Source: Pseudomonas sp. C2B4 | GTDB taxonomy: Bacteria; Pseudomonadota; Gammaproteobacteria; Pseudomonadales; Pseudomonadaceae | Assembly (NCBI RefSeq): GCF_013359695.1 | Contig: NZ_JABFMU010000049.1 | Location: 1 to 49,514, forward strand | Length of the DNA: 49,514 bases | Direction: 5' to 3' | In this document: positions 15,107-23,589 of the stretch, piece by piece | How the letters are laid out: each line of letters starts with the position of its first letter | Numbering within the stretch: position 1 is the first letter of the stretch | Notes under the pieces: generated by a model | Told to the model about the DNA's origin: nothing | The model's input: only the letters and a program-made list of their open reading frames with translations | The model's database searches: none | Position numbers and translations under genes: made by a program

Positions 15107-16777
15107 ATGAGCCTGCAACTGAGTTTTGCCGAAGCCAGCGCCACCGGTCCGCGGGAGGAAAATCAGGACGCCTTGCGCCTGGTCACACCGGCCCCGGCCC
15201 TGGCGGCGAGCAAGGGTTACCTGTTCGCCATCGCCGACGGCGTCAGCCAATGCGCCGATGGCGGCCTGGCCGCCCGTTCGACGTTGCAGGCCCTGGCCCT
15301 GGATTACTACGCCACCCCGGAAACCTGGGGCGTTGCCCAGGCACTGGATCGTCTGCTGCTGGCACAGAACCGCTGGTTGCAGGCCAATGGTAGCGGGCAA
15401 CCCTTGCTGACCACGGTCAGTGCCCTGGTCTTGCGTGGCCGACGTTTTACCCTGGCCCATGTCGGTGATTGCCGGGTCTATCGCTGGCATGCCGAACAAT
15501 TGCAGCGAGTCAGCGAAGACCACGTTTGGGACCAGCCGGGCATGCAGCATGTGCTCAAGCGGGCGCTAGGGCTCGATCAACATCTGGTACTGGATTTTCT
15601 CGACGGTGAATTGCGCCTCGATGAGAGCTTCGTGCTGCTCAGCGACGGTATCTGGGCGGTCTTGGGCGATACGGCGATTGCCGCGATTCTGCGCGATCAA
15701 CCGGACCTTCAAAGCGCGGCGCAGACCCTGGTCAACGCCGCCCACCTGGCCGGCAGCCAGGATAACGCCAGCGCCCTGCTGGTGCGGGTCGATGCCCTCG
15801 GTGAAACCAGCATCGGCGATGCGCTGATTCATTTGCAGCAATGGCCGCTGCCGCCTTCGCTGAAACCAGGCCAGGACTTCGAGGGCTGGCAGGTTGAAGC
15901 CATGCTCGGCCAGAGCCAGCAGTCGCTGCTCTATCGGGTACGCGACAGTCAGCGGCAACCCTGGCTGCTGAAAACCCTGCCCGGCGCGCTGCGCGATGAT
16001 CACTTGGCCGGGCAAGCATTGTTATCGGAAGAATGGTTTCTCAAGCGTGTGGCCGGACGGCATTTCCCTGAAGTCCATGCGGCCAGTCAGCGGCAGCATT
16101 TGTATTACGTGATGCGCGAATATTCTGGCTCGACCCTTGCGCAACTGTTCGCACAGATCGGTCCGTTACCGCTGGCACAGTGGCAGGACCTGGCCGAACG
16201 CCTGCTCAAGGCTGTCGGCCTGTTGCATCGACGGCAGATCCTGCATCGAGACATCAAACCGGAAAACCTGCTGCTGGGTGACGACGGTGAATTGCGCCTG
16301 CTGGATTTCGGACTTGCCTGGTGTTCCGGCTTGTCCGAAGACCAGCCCTCGGCCTTGCCCGGCACGCCCAGCTACATCGCGCCAGAAGCGTTTCGCGGCG
16401 AAGGACCTGCGCCGCAACAGGACCTGTATGCCGTCGGTGTGACCCTGTATTACCTGCTTACCGGGCATTTTCCCTACGGCGAAATCGAAGCTTTCCAGCG
16501 TCCACGATTCGGGGCTCCGGTGAGTGCCAACCGCTATCGACCCGACTTGCCGGAGTGGCTGACACAAAGCCTGGAACGGGCGGTCGCGGCAGATCCGGCC
16601 CAGCGCTTTGAAACAGCCGAGGAATGGTTGCTGCTGATGGAACAAGGTGAGCGCCATAGCTTGAGCGTACGCCCCAGGCCCTTGCTGGAGCGAGAGCCGT
16701 TGAAGGTGTGGCGGACGTTGGCGTTGGGGTCACTGCTGATCAATCTGGTGCTGTTGTTTTTTGTATTTCATGGATAG
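15107..16777 (+). CDS. PP2C phosphatase fused to a tail-anchored Ser/Thr kinase
   Basis: A 556-residue fusion. Residues 1-230 form a PP2C phosphatase with metal-binding D21 (in REENQD) and D44 (in ADGVS), plus HVGDCRVYR. Residues 260-520 form a eukaryotic-type kinase: K289 as the ATP lysine, HRDIKPEN at 380-387 and DFG at 400-402, then an APE motif. The glycine-rich loop is poor. A single membrane helix ends the protein, so both domains face the cytoplasm. Homologues sit in nitrate-assimilation operons of several pseudomonads, but no substrate is known to me. The seven-base gap to nasA implies co-transcription. Family assignment is secure; role unknown. Confidence 0.92.
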   Translation: MSLQLSFAEASATGPREENQDALRLVTPAPALAASKGYLFAIADGVSQCADGGLAARSTLQALALDYYATPETWGVAQALDRLLLAQNRWLQANGSGQPLLTTVSALVLRGRRFTLAHVGDCRVYRWHAEQLQRVSEDHVWDQPGMQHVLKRALGLDQHLVLDFLDGELRLDESFVLLSDGIWAVLGDTAIAAILRDQPDLQSAAQTLVNAAHLAGSQDNASALLVRVDALGETSIGDALIHLQQWPLPPSLKPGQDFEGWQVEAMLGQSQQSLLYRVRDSQRQPWLLKTLPGALRDDHLAGQALLSEEWFLKRVAGRHFPEVHAASQRQHLYYVMREYSGSTLAQLFAQIGPLPLAQWQDLAERLLKAVGLLHRRQILHRDIKPENLLLGDDGELRLLDFGLAWCSGLSEDQPSALPGTPSYIAPEAFRGEGPAPQQDLYAVGVTLYYLLTGHFPYGEIEAFQRPRFGAPVSANRYRPDLPEWLTQSLERAVAADPAQRFETAEEWLLLMEQGERHSLSVRPRPLLEREPLKVWRTLALGSLLINLVLLFFVFHG

Positions 16778-16792
16778 GACCGAGGTGCGTCT

Positions 16793-16867
16793 TTCGCGAG
16801 CAGGCTCGCTCCCACAATGGAACTTCAGCGCTCAAAAATCCCCTGTGGGAGCGAGCCTGCTCGCGAA
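16793..16867. repeat. REP doublet, outward-facing
   Basis: Reversed-order pair of the REP consensus between the kinase gene and cobA. It occupies half of the 156-base gap where P. aeruginosa, as I recall it, carries nitrite and nitrate reductase genes. Confidence 0.9.
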
Positions 16868-16933
16868 GACGAACTGAATGACGCTGCAATGCTTTCGACC
16901 TGCTCCATTACCGTTACACATGAGGAAAACACG

Positions 16934-17698
16934 ATGAACGCAAAAGTCTGGCTGGTCGGTGCGGGACCTGGTGATCCGGAATTGCTGACGCTGAAGGCCG
17001 TGCGGGCGTTGAGAGAAGCGGACGTCGTGCTGATTGATGATCTTGTGAATGATGCAGTCCTTGAGCACTGCACCGGCGCCCGGATCATTCCCGTGGGTAA
17101 ACGCGGCGGTTGCCGCTCAACGCCACAAGCGTTCATCCATCGCCTGATGCTGCGTTACGCGCGCCACGGCAAATGCGTGGTGCGCCTCAAGGGCGGCGAC
17201 CCGTGCATTTTCGGGCGCGGCGGTGAAGAGGCTCAGTGGCTGCGCGAACGCGGGATTGAAGTCGAGTTGGTCAACGGCATTACCGCCGGGCTTGCTGGCG
17301 CCACACAATGCGATATCCCCTTGACCCTGCGCGGCGTGGCCAGAGGCGTGACACTGGTCACTGCTCATACCCAGGACGGCAGCAGCCTGAACTGGCAAGC
17401 ACTGGCCCAGAGTGGTACGACCCTGGTGATTTACATGGGGGTGGCCAAACTCAGTGAAATCCGCGAGCAGTTGCTGGCCGGAGGCATGGCCGCGGACATG
17501 CCGGTGGCAATGATTGAAAACGCTTCACTGCCACATCAGCGCGAATGCCGCAGTGATCTGACAGCCATGGAAGAGGATGCCGATAACTTCCAGCTCAAGA
17601 GCCCCGCCATTCTGGTGATTGGAACCGTGGCTGCCCGAGCAACATCGTCCCTGTATGAGCAGTGCTTGCCCGCAATGACGGCTGCTCATTCGGCCTGA
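16934..17698 (+). CDS. cobA: Uroporphyrinogen-III C-methyltransferase
   Basis: A 254-residue SUMT enzyme that transfers two methyl groups from S-adenosylmethionine to uroporphyrinogen III, giving precorrin-2 for siroheme or cobalamin. The motifs are VGAGPGDPELLTLKA at the start, VRLKGGDPCIFGRGGEE in the middle and GITAGLAGATQCDIPLT. The ATG at 16934 follows GAGGA; the upstream frame runs through a REP doublet. Its place after the nas genes suggests supply of siroheme for nitrite reductase encoded elsewhere. It converges with oprF across a shared terminator. Confidence 0.95.
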   Translation: MNAKVWLVGAGPGDPELLTLKAVRALREADVVLIDDLVNDAVLEHCTGARIIPVGKRGGCRSTPQAFIHRLMLRYARHGKCVVRLKGGDPCIFGRGGEEAQWLRERGIEVELVNGITAGLAGATQCDIPLTLRGVARGVTLVTAHTQDGSSLNWQALAQSGTTLVIYMGVAKLSEIREQLLAGGMAADMPVAMIENASLPHQRECRSDLTAMEEDADNFQLKSPAILVIGTVAARATSSLYEQCLPAMTAAHSA

Positions 17699-17739
17699 AT
17701 CTTCCTGATTGAACACCTTTCCACCAAATCGCAGGCAAA

Positions 17740-17768
17740 GAAAAGCCCGGCCTGAGCCGGGCTTTTCT
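17740..17768. terminator. Bidirectional terminator between cobA and oprF
   Basis: AAAAGCCCGGC, a short loop and GCCGGGCTTTT: a strong hairpin with A and T runs on either side, serving both convergent genes. Confidence 0.92.
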
Positions 17769-17784
17769 CGGAGCGGCGAGCTAA

Positions 17785-18819
17785 TTACTTAGCTTGAGCT
17801 TCAACCTGCGCTTCTACGCGACGGTTTACAGCGCGGCCAGCGTCAGTTTTGTTGTCAGCAACTGGGCGGGATTCGCCGTAGCCAACAGACTGAACGCGGG
17901 ACGATTCAACACCGTACTGGTTGGTCAGAACTTGCTTAACGGCGTTTGCACGACGCTCGGACAGTTTCTGGTTGTAAGCGTCAGGACCGACGTTGTCAGT
18001 GTGACCTTCAACAGTAGTGGTGGTGGATGGGTACTGCTTCATGAAGTCAGCCAGGTTCTTGATGTCGCCGTAGCTGTTTGGCTTGACGACCGACTTGTCG
18101 AAGTCGAACTTCACGTCCAGCTCTACACGTACAACTTCAGCAACTGCTGGGCAGCCATCAGCGTCAACGGTTACGTTGGCTGGGGTGTCCGGGCACTTGT
18201 CAACGTTGTCGCATACGCCATCGTTGTCGCTGTCGGAGCAGACTTCAGCCGGTGCTGGAACTGGAGCAGCAGCTGGCTTGGAGCCGCCACCGAAGTTCAC
18301 ACCGATACCGACGCTAGGAGCCCACTCGGTGTTGCCCTGGTCGATGTTGTACTGAGCTTCAACGCCGGCACGGGCGTAGAAGTTGTCGGTGAAGTACAGC
18401 TTGGCGCCGCCACCAACGTTGGCGAAGGTGGAACGGTCACGACCGTTCGAACCGTTCTGGTCGATGCTCTGGTCGGAGAAACCGGCCGAGACGTAAGGAC
18501 GCAGCATGTCGCCTGGGTTGTTGAAGTGGTACAGAGCGTCCAGAGCGGTGTTAGCGCCTTTTACGTTCTTACCGTCGTCAGCACGGACGTTGTGAACTTC
18601 GTCGTAGCCCAGACGCAGTTCAACGTCGTCGGTCAGGAAGTAACCAACGGAACCGCCGAACAGGTTGCCGTCGTTTTTGAAGTTACGGGTGCTGTCAAAG
18701 TATTCTTTCTTTGCGAAGCCTTCGATTTCAACTGCGCCTTGGCCCTGTGCCAGAGCGCCGAACGAAGTGGCGGCAATAAGAGAACCAATGGCCAAGCCCA
18801 AGGTGTTTTTCAGTTTCAT
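17785..18819 (-). CDS. oprF: Major outer-membrane porin OprF
   Basis: A 344-residue porin. Residues 1-24 are a signal peptide ending ALA. Next come an eight-strand beta-barrel (to about residue 180), a Pro/Ala hinge, a calcium-type repeat with four cysteines (DSDNDGVCDNVDKCPDTP), and an OmpA-like peptidoglycan-binding domain with VEGHTDNVG and SERRANAV. It anchors the outer membrane to peptidoglycan and lets small solutes through slowly. sigX lies immediately upstream, as is typical of Pseudomonas, and SigX is known to drive oprF transcription in P. aeruginosa. Very high expression is expected. Confidence 0.98.
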   Translation of the reverse strand: MKLKNTLGLAIGSLIAATSFGALAQGQGAVEIEGFAKKEYFDSTRNFKNDGNLFGGSVGYFLTDDVELRLGYDEVHNVRADDGKNVKGANTALDALYHFNNPGDMLRPYVSAGFSDQSIDQNGSNGRDRSTFANVGGGAKLYFTDNFYARAGVEAQYNIDQGNTEWAPSVGIGVNFGGGSKPAAAPVPAPAEVCSDSDNDGVCDNVDKCPDTPANVTVDADGCPAVAEVVRVELDVKFDFDKSVVKPNSYGDIKNLADFMKQYPSTTTTVEGHTDNVGPDAYNQKLSERRANAVKQVLTNQYGVESSRVQSVGYGESRPVADNKTDAGRAVNRRVEAQVEAQAK

Positions 18820-18851
18820 CCGTTAAATCCCCATCTGGTGATTGTGAAGCA

Positions 18852-18900
18852 GTCCCGCAAACCGGGGGACAACTCGGCGGCAAGTCTAACAGAACTTGCC
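18852..18900 (-). promoter_or_regulatory. Two hairpins in the sigX-oprF gap
   Basis: GTCCC/GGGAC pairs at 18852-18870 and GGCAAGT/ACTTGCC pairs at 18879-18900; both stems are perfect. They lie 33-81 bases before the oprF start on its transcript. Neither is followed by a T run, so they look like untranslated-region structures rather than terminators. Confidence 0.5.
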
Positions 18901-18926
18901 TACACGTAAGAGATATTTGCGCCGAA

Positions 18927-19517
18927 CTAAGTTTCGGCAATGCCTGCAAATTTCTCACGCAGTTTATCTAGAGCGCGTTTGTACCGCATTTTTGTTGCAC
19001 TCAAACCCATGTGCATGATGTCTGCGATCTCCTGAAATTCCAGCTCTGCGACAAATCGTAGCACCAGAATTTCACGGTCGATCGGGTTCACATACACCAG
19101 CCAGCGATCAAGCCCGCCCTTCTCCTCGGGTTTCGGCGCCTTTTCTTCGGACGCTTCTTCGAGGGGGTCCAGACTCAAGGCGTCCATCAAGCGACGCTTT
19201 CGCCGTTCCTTCCGATACTGTGTGATGCACTCGTTGTACGTGATGCTATATAGCCATGTCTTGAACTTCGATTTGCCCTCGAAGTTCTTCAAGCCATACA
19301 ACACCTTCAACATCACTTCCTGACAGACATCATCTGCGTCGCGATCGTTCCCGAGATACCGTGCACAGACGTTAAATAATGTTCGCTGGTAACGCCGCAT
19401 CAGTTCTTCATAGGCGCGCGTAACATGAAACAGCTCGGTATGCGAGCGCGCGACCAACTCCTCATCAGAGAGCTCGCGGGGGTCGTAGCGCGTGGATAGC
19501 GATTGGGCTTTATTCAA
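18927..19517 (-). CDS. sigX: ECF sigma factor SigX
   Basis: A 196-residue extracytoplasmic-function sigma factor. Region 2 includes YQRTLFNVCARYLG and DADDVCQEVMLKV; region 4 includes LEFQEIADIMHMGLSATKMRYKRAL. It directs RNA polymerase to envelope and fatty-acid genes, including oprF. The start is a TTG at 19517, because the first in-frame ATG is at about residue 40 and would remove part of region 2. The start has no strong Shine-Dalgarno. No anti-sigma gene is adjacent; cmpX upstream, a mechanosensitive-channel protein, is thought to affect SigX activity. Confidence 0.96.
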   Translation of the reverse strand: MNKAQSLSTRYDPRELSDEELVARSHTELFHVTRAYEELMRRYQRTLFNVCARYLGNDRDADDVCQEVMLKVLYGLKNFEGKSKFKTWLYSITYNECITQYRKERRKRRLMDALSLDPLEEASEEKAPKPEEKGGLDRWLVYVNPIDREILVLRFVAELEFQEIADIMHMGLSATKMRYKRALDKLREKFAGIAET

Positions 19518-19547
19518 AACAAGTCGGGCCGACAGTCAGGTCAATGT

Positions 19548-19583
19548 CCGCCGCAGCCAGCATCAGCAGGCATTTTGCGGCGG
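19548..19583 (-). promoter_or_regulatory. GC-rich inverted repeat between cmpX and sigX
   Basis: CCGCCGCA and TGCGGCGG form a perfect eight-pair stem around a 20-base loop, in the 90-base cmpX-sigX gap. No T run follows, so it is not a standard terminator. It could modulate read-through from cmpX or the sigX transcript. Confidence 0.5.
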
Positions 19584-19607
19584 CATACATTAGCAGGGTT
19601 TGCCGGG

Positions 19608-20432
19608 TTAGCGGCTACTCACATGCTGTTCAAGGAGAATCCGATTGGAAAGAGAGACTAGCTCACCCTCATCGGTCAGCAATGTGGTTTTAACCGTGCC
19701 GATCTCTTCGATCTGCCCTTCGACCTCGCCAACACGCACTTGTTGCCCAACCTGGTACAACTCACGCACATAGATTCCCGCAAGAATCTGACCGGCAATT
19801 TCCCGGCTTCCCAACCCCATGGCCAGCGCAACCGCCAGACCAACGGTAATCAATACGATTACGATCACGTGGTTGAGCAGGTCAGTCTTGACCTCCAACT
19901 GGCTGATCGCAACCGAGATACTGATGATGATCACCAGGCCCTGAGCAATTCGCCCCAAGCCGGAAGCGTAGTCCAGGCCTACGCCTTCTGCCGCTCCGCG
20001 CACCAGGCCATTGGCCAGTTGCGCCAGCAAGACACCCACCAACAGCACCAGCGCCGCGCCGAATACCTTCGGCAAATACAACGCAAGCATATCCAGCGTA
20101 GCTGAAACTCGCTCAAGTCCAAGGGATTCTGCGGCAGAAACCAGAAAAATCAGCAGAACGAACCAGTAGACGATTTTACCGATCAGCGTGGAAATGGGTA
20201 CTTGAAGGCCGGCGCGCGACAGCAACTTGGTCAGGCCGGTACCGCCCATCAGGCGATCAAGGCCCAGTTTGGCGAGCAATTTGGACAACAGCGTGTCCAA
20301 CAGCTTGGCCACGACGAAACCCAACAGCAGCACAACCAGTGCGCCAAACAGGTTCGGAATGAAGTTCGCAACCTTGGTCCATAACGCAGTCATTGCAGTG
20401 ACGAGGCTCTGTGTCCAGAGATCAAGTTCCAT
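19608..20432 (-). CDS. cmpX: CmpX small-conductance mechanosensitive ion channel protein
   Basis: A 274-residue inner-membrane protein with several hydrophobic spans (for instance LFGALVVLLLGFVVAKLL near the start and VIVIVLITVGLAVALAMGLG late). A short MscS-like beta domain at the C-terminus contains REIAGQILAGIYVRELYQVGQQV. The start is the ATG at 20432, ten bases after AAGG. The TTG six bases upstream would sit too close to that site. It is the second-to-last gene of the cmaX-cfrX-cmpX set before sigX, two bases after the cfrX stop. Confidence 0.92.
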   Translation of the reverse strand: MELDLWTQSLVTAMTALWTKVANFIPNLFGALVVLLLGFVVAKLLDTLLSKLLAKLGLDRLMGGTGLTKLLSRAGLQVPISTLIGKIVYWFVLLIFLVSAAESLGLERVSATLDMLALYLPKVFGAALVLLVGVLLAQLANGLVRGAAEGVGLDYASGLGRIAQGLVIIISISVAISQLEVKTDLLNHVIVIVLITVGLAVALAMGLGSREIAGQILAGIYVRELYQVGQQVRVGEVEGQIEEIGTVKTTLLTDEGELVSLSNRILLEQHVSSR

Positions 20433-20434
20433 AT

Positions 20435-20683
20435 TCAATCAGCCTTATCAGCAGTGCGAGCGGTAGGTTTACGAAGACGGGACACCGGCGCCACATGGGC
20501 CGATCCGTTATTCAGGGCGATCATCAGCGCGGGCAGCCAGCGGCCCAGCAGGCTGAACAGATCGCCGGCGCCGACCTGGCGGTTGGCGGTTTTCAGTACA
20601 CGACCAAGGCAGGCATCGTCGTCCCGGGTGGACGGTGTTGCCTTGAGCATGTCACGCAAAGACTGTTCAAACGGATCGTGCAT
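20435..20683 (-). CDS. cfrX: CfrX (CrfX) small conserved protein
   Basis: An 82-residue soluble protein of unknown function conserved only next to cmpX and sigX in Pseudomonas. It begins MHDPFEQSLRDML and has a short hydrophobic patch (LLGRWLPALMIAL). The ATG at 20683 lies five bases after GAGAGG and is preferred to a GTG two codons upstream. It is almost contiguous with cmpX, so translational coupling is likely. Confidence 0.88.
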   Translation of the reverse strand: MHDPFEQSLRDMLKATPSTRDDDACLGRVLKTANRQVGAGDLFSLLGRWLPALMIALNNGSAHVAPVSRLRKPTARTADKAD

Positions 20684-20746
20684 ACGCACCTCTCGTGATG
20701 TCTGTGAAAGACGCGGTCAAATTTGGTCGGGTCACATGGCTCACTG

Positions 20747-21748
20747 TCAAACCCAGCGCAAACGTCGGAATAACCACCACTGCCCGAGCGCTACCGAAAC
20801 CATCAGCAGGCAGGCGACGAGGAAGCCATAGGGGCTTTGAGAAAATGGAATACCCCCGACGTTTATCCCCAAAAGACCGGTCAAAAAACTCATCGGCAAA
20901 AAAATCCCGGTGATGATCCCGAAGCGATACATCGTGCGGTTCATACGCACGCTCAATCGTCGGTCCTCAGCCTCCAGGACCAGCCCCACCCGCTCCCGCG
21001 TTAACTCAAGCTCCTCTAAATAGCGGGTCAGGCTGTTGTTCAACTCGTTCCAATAATCCCCGTCGTCCTCGACGAACCAAGGCAACTTGATCCGTGTCAG
21101 CTGACCGAAAATATCCCGCTGCGGAGCGAGAAAGCGCTTCAACGCAGCGGCCCGGCGACGGATCTGTAATACCTCTCCATGCTCGGGTGTATACCGTTCG
21201 TCGGCATCCAGCTTTTCCTCTTCCTCATCGACCACTTCCGAGAGGCAGCTGACCAGATCCTGCACCTTGTTGGTGAGGTATTGCGCCATATAAAGGATGA
21301 GTTCGGAGGCGGTTTTCGGTCCCTTGCCGTCGGCCAGTTGCACCAGCAGTTCTTCGGTGGCGCGCAATGGACGCAAACGCAGGGAAATCACCCGCTGGGC
21401 GGAGCCGAAGATCCGCACCGACACCATGTCTTCAGGCTCGGCCCCCGGATTGAGGTTCACCCCACGCAAAAATAGCAGCAGTTCGCTGTCCGAAAGCTGT
21501 AAAAGACGCGGACGGGTGTTTTCTTCCAGCAACAAGTCACAGCTGAACTCACTCAGACCGCTGGTCTTGCGCAACCAGGTCTGGGTTTGCGGGTGACTGC
21601 GATCCCAGTGCAACCACAGGCTTTCATGGGCCTGCAGCTGCAAGTCATCGAGTTCTGTCCGGGCTATCGAACGCGCACCGCCTTTACCGTCCAGCACCAG
21701 GGCATGTACCAACCCCCACTGCGCGTTTTCTTCCTCGAACATCCGCAT
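20747..21748 (-). CDS. cmaX: CmaX, CorA/ZntB-family divalent metal transporter
   Basis: A 333-residue CorA-superfamily protein. It has a long cytoplasmic N-terminal domain with a charged coiled segment, then two C-terminal membrane helices. The loop after the first helix reads GINVGGIP, the ZntB-like form rather than the GMN of true CorA, which points to zinc or another divalent metal. Two ATG codons are possible (21748 and 21742); the first is given. It lies 28 bases after rraA and 63 bases before cfrX, in the same orientation. Confidence 0.88.
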   Translation of the reverse strand: MRMFEEENAQWGLVHALVLDGKGGARSIARTELDDLQLQAHESLWLHWDRSHPQTQTWLRKTSGLSEFSCDLLLEENTRPRLLQLSDSELLLFLRGVNLNPGAEPEDMVSVRIFGSAQRVISLRLRPLRATEELLVQLADGKGPKTASELILYMAQYLTNKVQDLVSCLSEVVDEEEEKLDADERYTPEHGEVLQIRRRAAALKRFLAPQRDIFGQLTRIKLPWFVEDDGDYWNELNNSLTRYLEELELTRERVGLVLEAEDRRLSVRMNRTMYRFGIITGIFLPMSFLTGLLGINVGGIPFSQSPYGFLVACLLMVSVALGQWWLFRRLRWV

Positions 21749-21776
21749 TCCATTCTTCAAAAAAGTCGGCTGAATC

Positions 21777-22268
21777 TTACTCAGGCATGGCAAGCGGGCT
21801 TGGCGAGATGATCACGCCATTGTTGTCCGCATAGATGTACTGGCCTGGATGGAAGGTCACGCCGGCGAAGGTCACGGCAACGTTAAGGTCGCCGATACCG
21901 CGCTTGTCGGTTTTCATCGGGTGGCTGGCCAGCGCCTGAACCCCCAGGTCGGTTTGCGCGATGACGTCGACGTCACGGATGCAACCGTAGATCACCAGCC
22001 CTTCCCAGCCGTTTTTGGCGGCTTTCTCGGCCAGCATGTCGCCCAGCAGTGCGCGACGCAGGGAACCACCGCCATCAACCACCAGTACCTTGCCCTTGCC
22101 GTCGAGTTCGACCTGTTCCTTGACCAGCGAGTTGTCTTCGAAGCACTTGATGGTAACGATTTCGCCACCGAAGGAATCACGGCCACCGAAATTGCTGAAC
22201 ATCGGTTCCAGCACCTGTACCAGCTCCGGGTAGGCGTCGCACAGGTCAGGCGTAAGGTAATGGATCAT
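21777..22268 (-). CDS. rraA: RraA family protein
   Basis: A 163-residue protein of the RraA fold, close to the E. coli RraA length of 161. The conserved core GDMLAEKAAKNGWEGLVIYG and the following IRD motif are clear. In E. coli it binds RNase E and slows RNA decay. Many homologues are instead class II 4-hydroxy-4-methyl-2-oxoglutarate/oxaloacetate aldolases, using the same IRD arginine and aspartate. Either activity is possible here. The gene is flanked by the hydrolase gene and cmaX in one direction. Confidence 0.9.
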   Translation of the reverse strand: MIHYLTPDLCDAYPELVQVLEPMFSNFGGRDSFGGEIVTIKCFEDNSLVKEQVELDGKGKVLVVDGGGSLRRALLGDMLAEKAAKNGWEGLVIYGCIRDVDVIAQTDLGVQALASHPMKTDKRGIGDLNVAVTFAGVTFHPGQYIYADNNGVIISPSPLAMPE

Positions 22269-22406
22269 CGAAAAACTCCTGTAAAAGAGGAAGACAGCAC
22301 GAACATCACTGATGATTCAATCATCGAAAATGACCGGAACAGCTCAATTCGTCATATCTTAGCCGCAAGCCGATCAGAGCGAAATGCCCCTGATAGAGCG
22401 TCCAGC

Positions 22407-23396
22407 TTAGATTGCCGCAGCCAAATCCGCTTGTTCACCCATCAGCGGCGTTTGTTGATCCGCCAGCCAGCGGGCCACCAAAGGCCAGACCTCGGCCTGA
22501 GCGGGCTTGCTGACCAGCATCTCAACATGACCGAAATTATCGCCAAAGCCCTGCTCGCGGCCCAGGTTGATAAATTGCTTGTGCTCGGACCCCACCTGGT
22601 CGAACAACTTGCGACAAGCCCAGGCCGGGTCCTGATGGTCACCCACGGCACTCACCGCCAACACCGGTATTTTGACCTCGGCCAGACCCGCCCACCAGTC
22701 TTTGTCAGCATCGCCAAAGCGCCCGAACAAGCCGTACCAACGCATGCTTTCCAGGGCCAGGCCAATGGGTTCGTCCTCCGGACCACGCTTGAGCCGCGAA
22801 CCGGACAATTGGGCAAACCGCTTGAGAATGAAGCGCCCGCTCCACTCGACCGGGGGAATTTTCAACGGCCAGTAAGTACGGCTGATTTGCGTGCCGAAAA
22901 ACGCCGCGGACGCAACCACCGGCTCGCCGATGTACTCACCACCCAACGCTGCCGCCAGGGTAATGCCACCCAGTGAATGACCGACCCAATGCGGAACCTG
23001 CCCGGTTTGCTCGCGAACAAATGCGCCAATGGCCGGTAGATCGTAGCGCGCATAGTCGGCGACACGGTTCTTGCGGTAGTCCTGGTTGCGCCGGGACAGG
23101 CCGTGACCGCGCATTTCCGGAATCCACACATCGAACCCCAGGCGCGTCAAATAAGCGCCCAAACCCAGGCCCTTGGGGGAAAACCAGAAGCGTCGATTGG
23201 AAAAGCTGCCGTGCAACAGGATCACCGGCACACCACGCACCGCTGGCTCATCGGCCAAGCCCAGGCGCGTCACTGCCAACTCGACAGTCCCGTCAGGGCT
23301 GTTAGCAGGCTTCAAACGATAGACATCTTCGCTCAGATCACCGCGCCGCTCGGCGCTGATCAGGGCGACAGGAAATAGGTTGCTGCTGCTTTGCAT
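22407..23396 (-). CDS. Alpha/beta hydrolase
   Basis: A 329-residue alpha/beta-fold hydrolase. It has an oxyanion HG at 62-63 (VILLHGS), the nucleophile elbow GHSLGG at 139-144 with S141, a late GDHQD acid region and a FGHVEM histidine. There is no signal peptide. The fold is that of esterases and lipases acting on acyl chains. The substrate is unknown. The ATG at 23396 follows AAGAGA; nine upstream codons were dropped. It is followed by rraA after about 140 bases. Confidence 0.85.
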   Translation of the reverse strand: MQSSSNLFPVALISAERRGDLSEDVYRLKPANSPDGTVELAVTRLGLADEPAVRGVPVILLHGSFSNRRFWFSPKGLGLGAYLTRLGFDVWIPEMRGHGLSRRNQDYRKNRVADYARYDLPAIGAFVREQTGQVPHWVGHSLGGITLAAALGGEYIGEPVVASAAFFGTQISRTYWPLKIPPVEWSGRFILKRFAQLSGSRLKRGPEDEPIGLALESMRWYGLFGRFGDADKDWWAGLAEVKIPVLAVSAVGDHQDPAWACRKLFDQVGSEHKQFINLGREQGFGDNFGHVEMLVSKPAQAEVWPLVARWLADQQTPLMGEQADLAAAI

Positions 23397-23465
23397 AATC
23401 TCTTGCACAAAAAAGGGCGGCATCCAGAGGAGCCCGCCCTACTTCAATCTCAAAGCTGCGGCCAA

Positions 23466-23565
23466 TGTGGGAGCGAGCCTGCTCGCGAAGGAGGCCGGGA
23501 CAACGCGTTCATCCAGGAAAAACGCGTCATCGTTAGCGACCATCGCGAGCAAGCTCGCTCCTACA
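23466..23565. repeat. REP doublet
   Basis: Facing copies TGTGGGAGCGAGCCTGCTCG and TCGCGAGCAAGCTCGCTCCT, lying between the ppsA stop and the hydrolase gene start. Its core resembles that at 2392-2491 in reverse. Confidence 0.9.
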
Positions 23566-23589
23566 GAGAGCGAGCCGATTCACACACGA

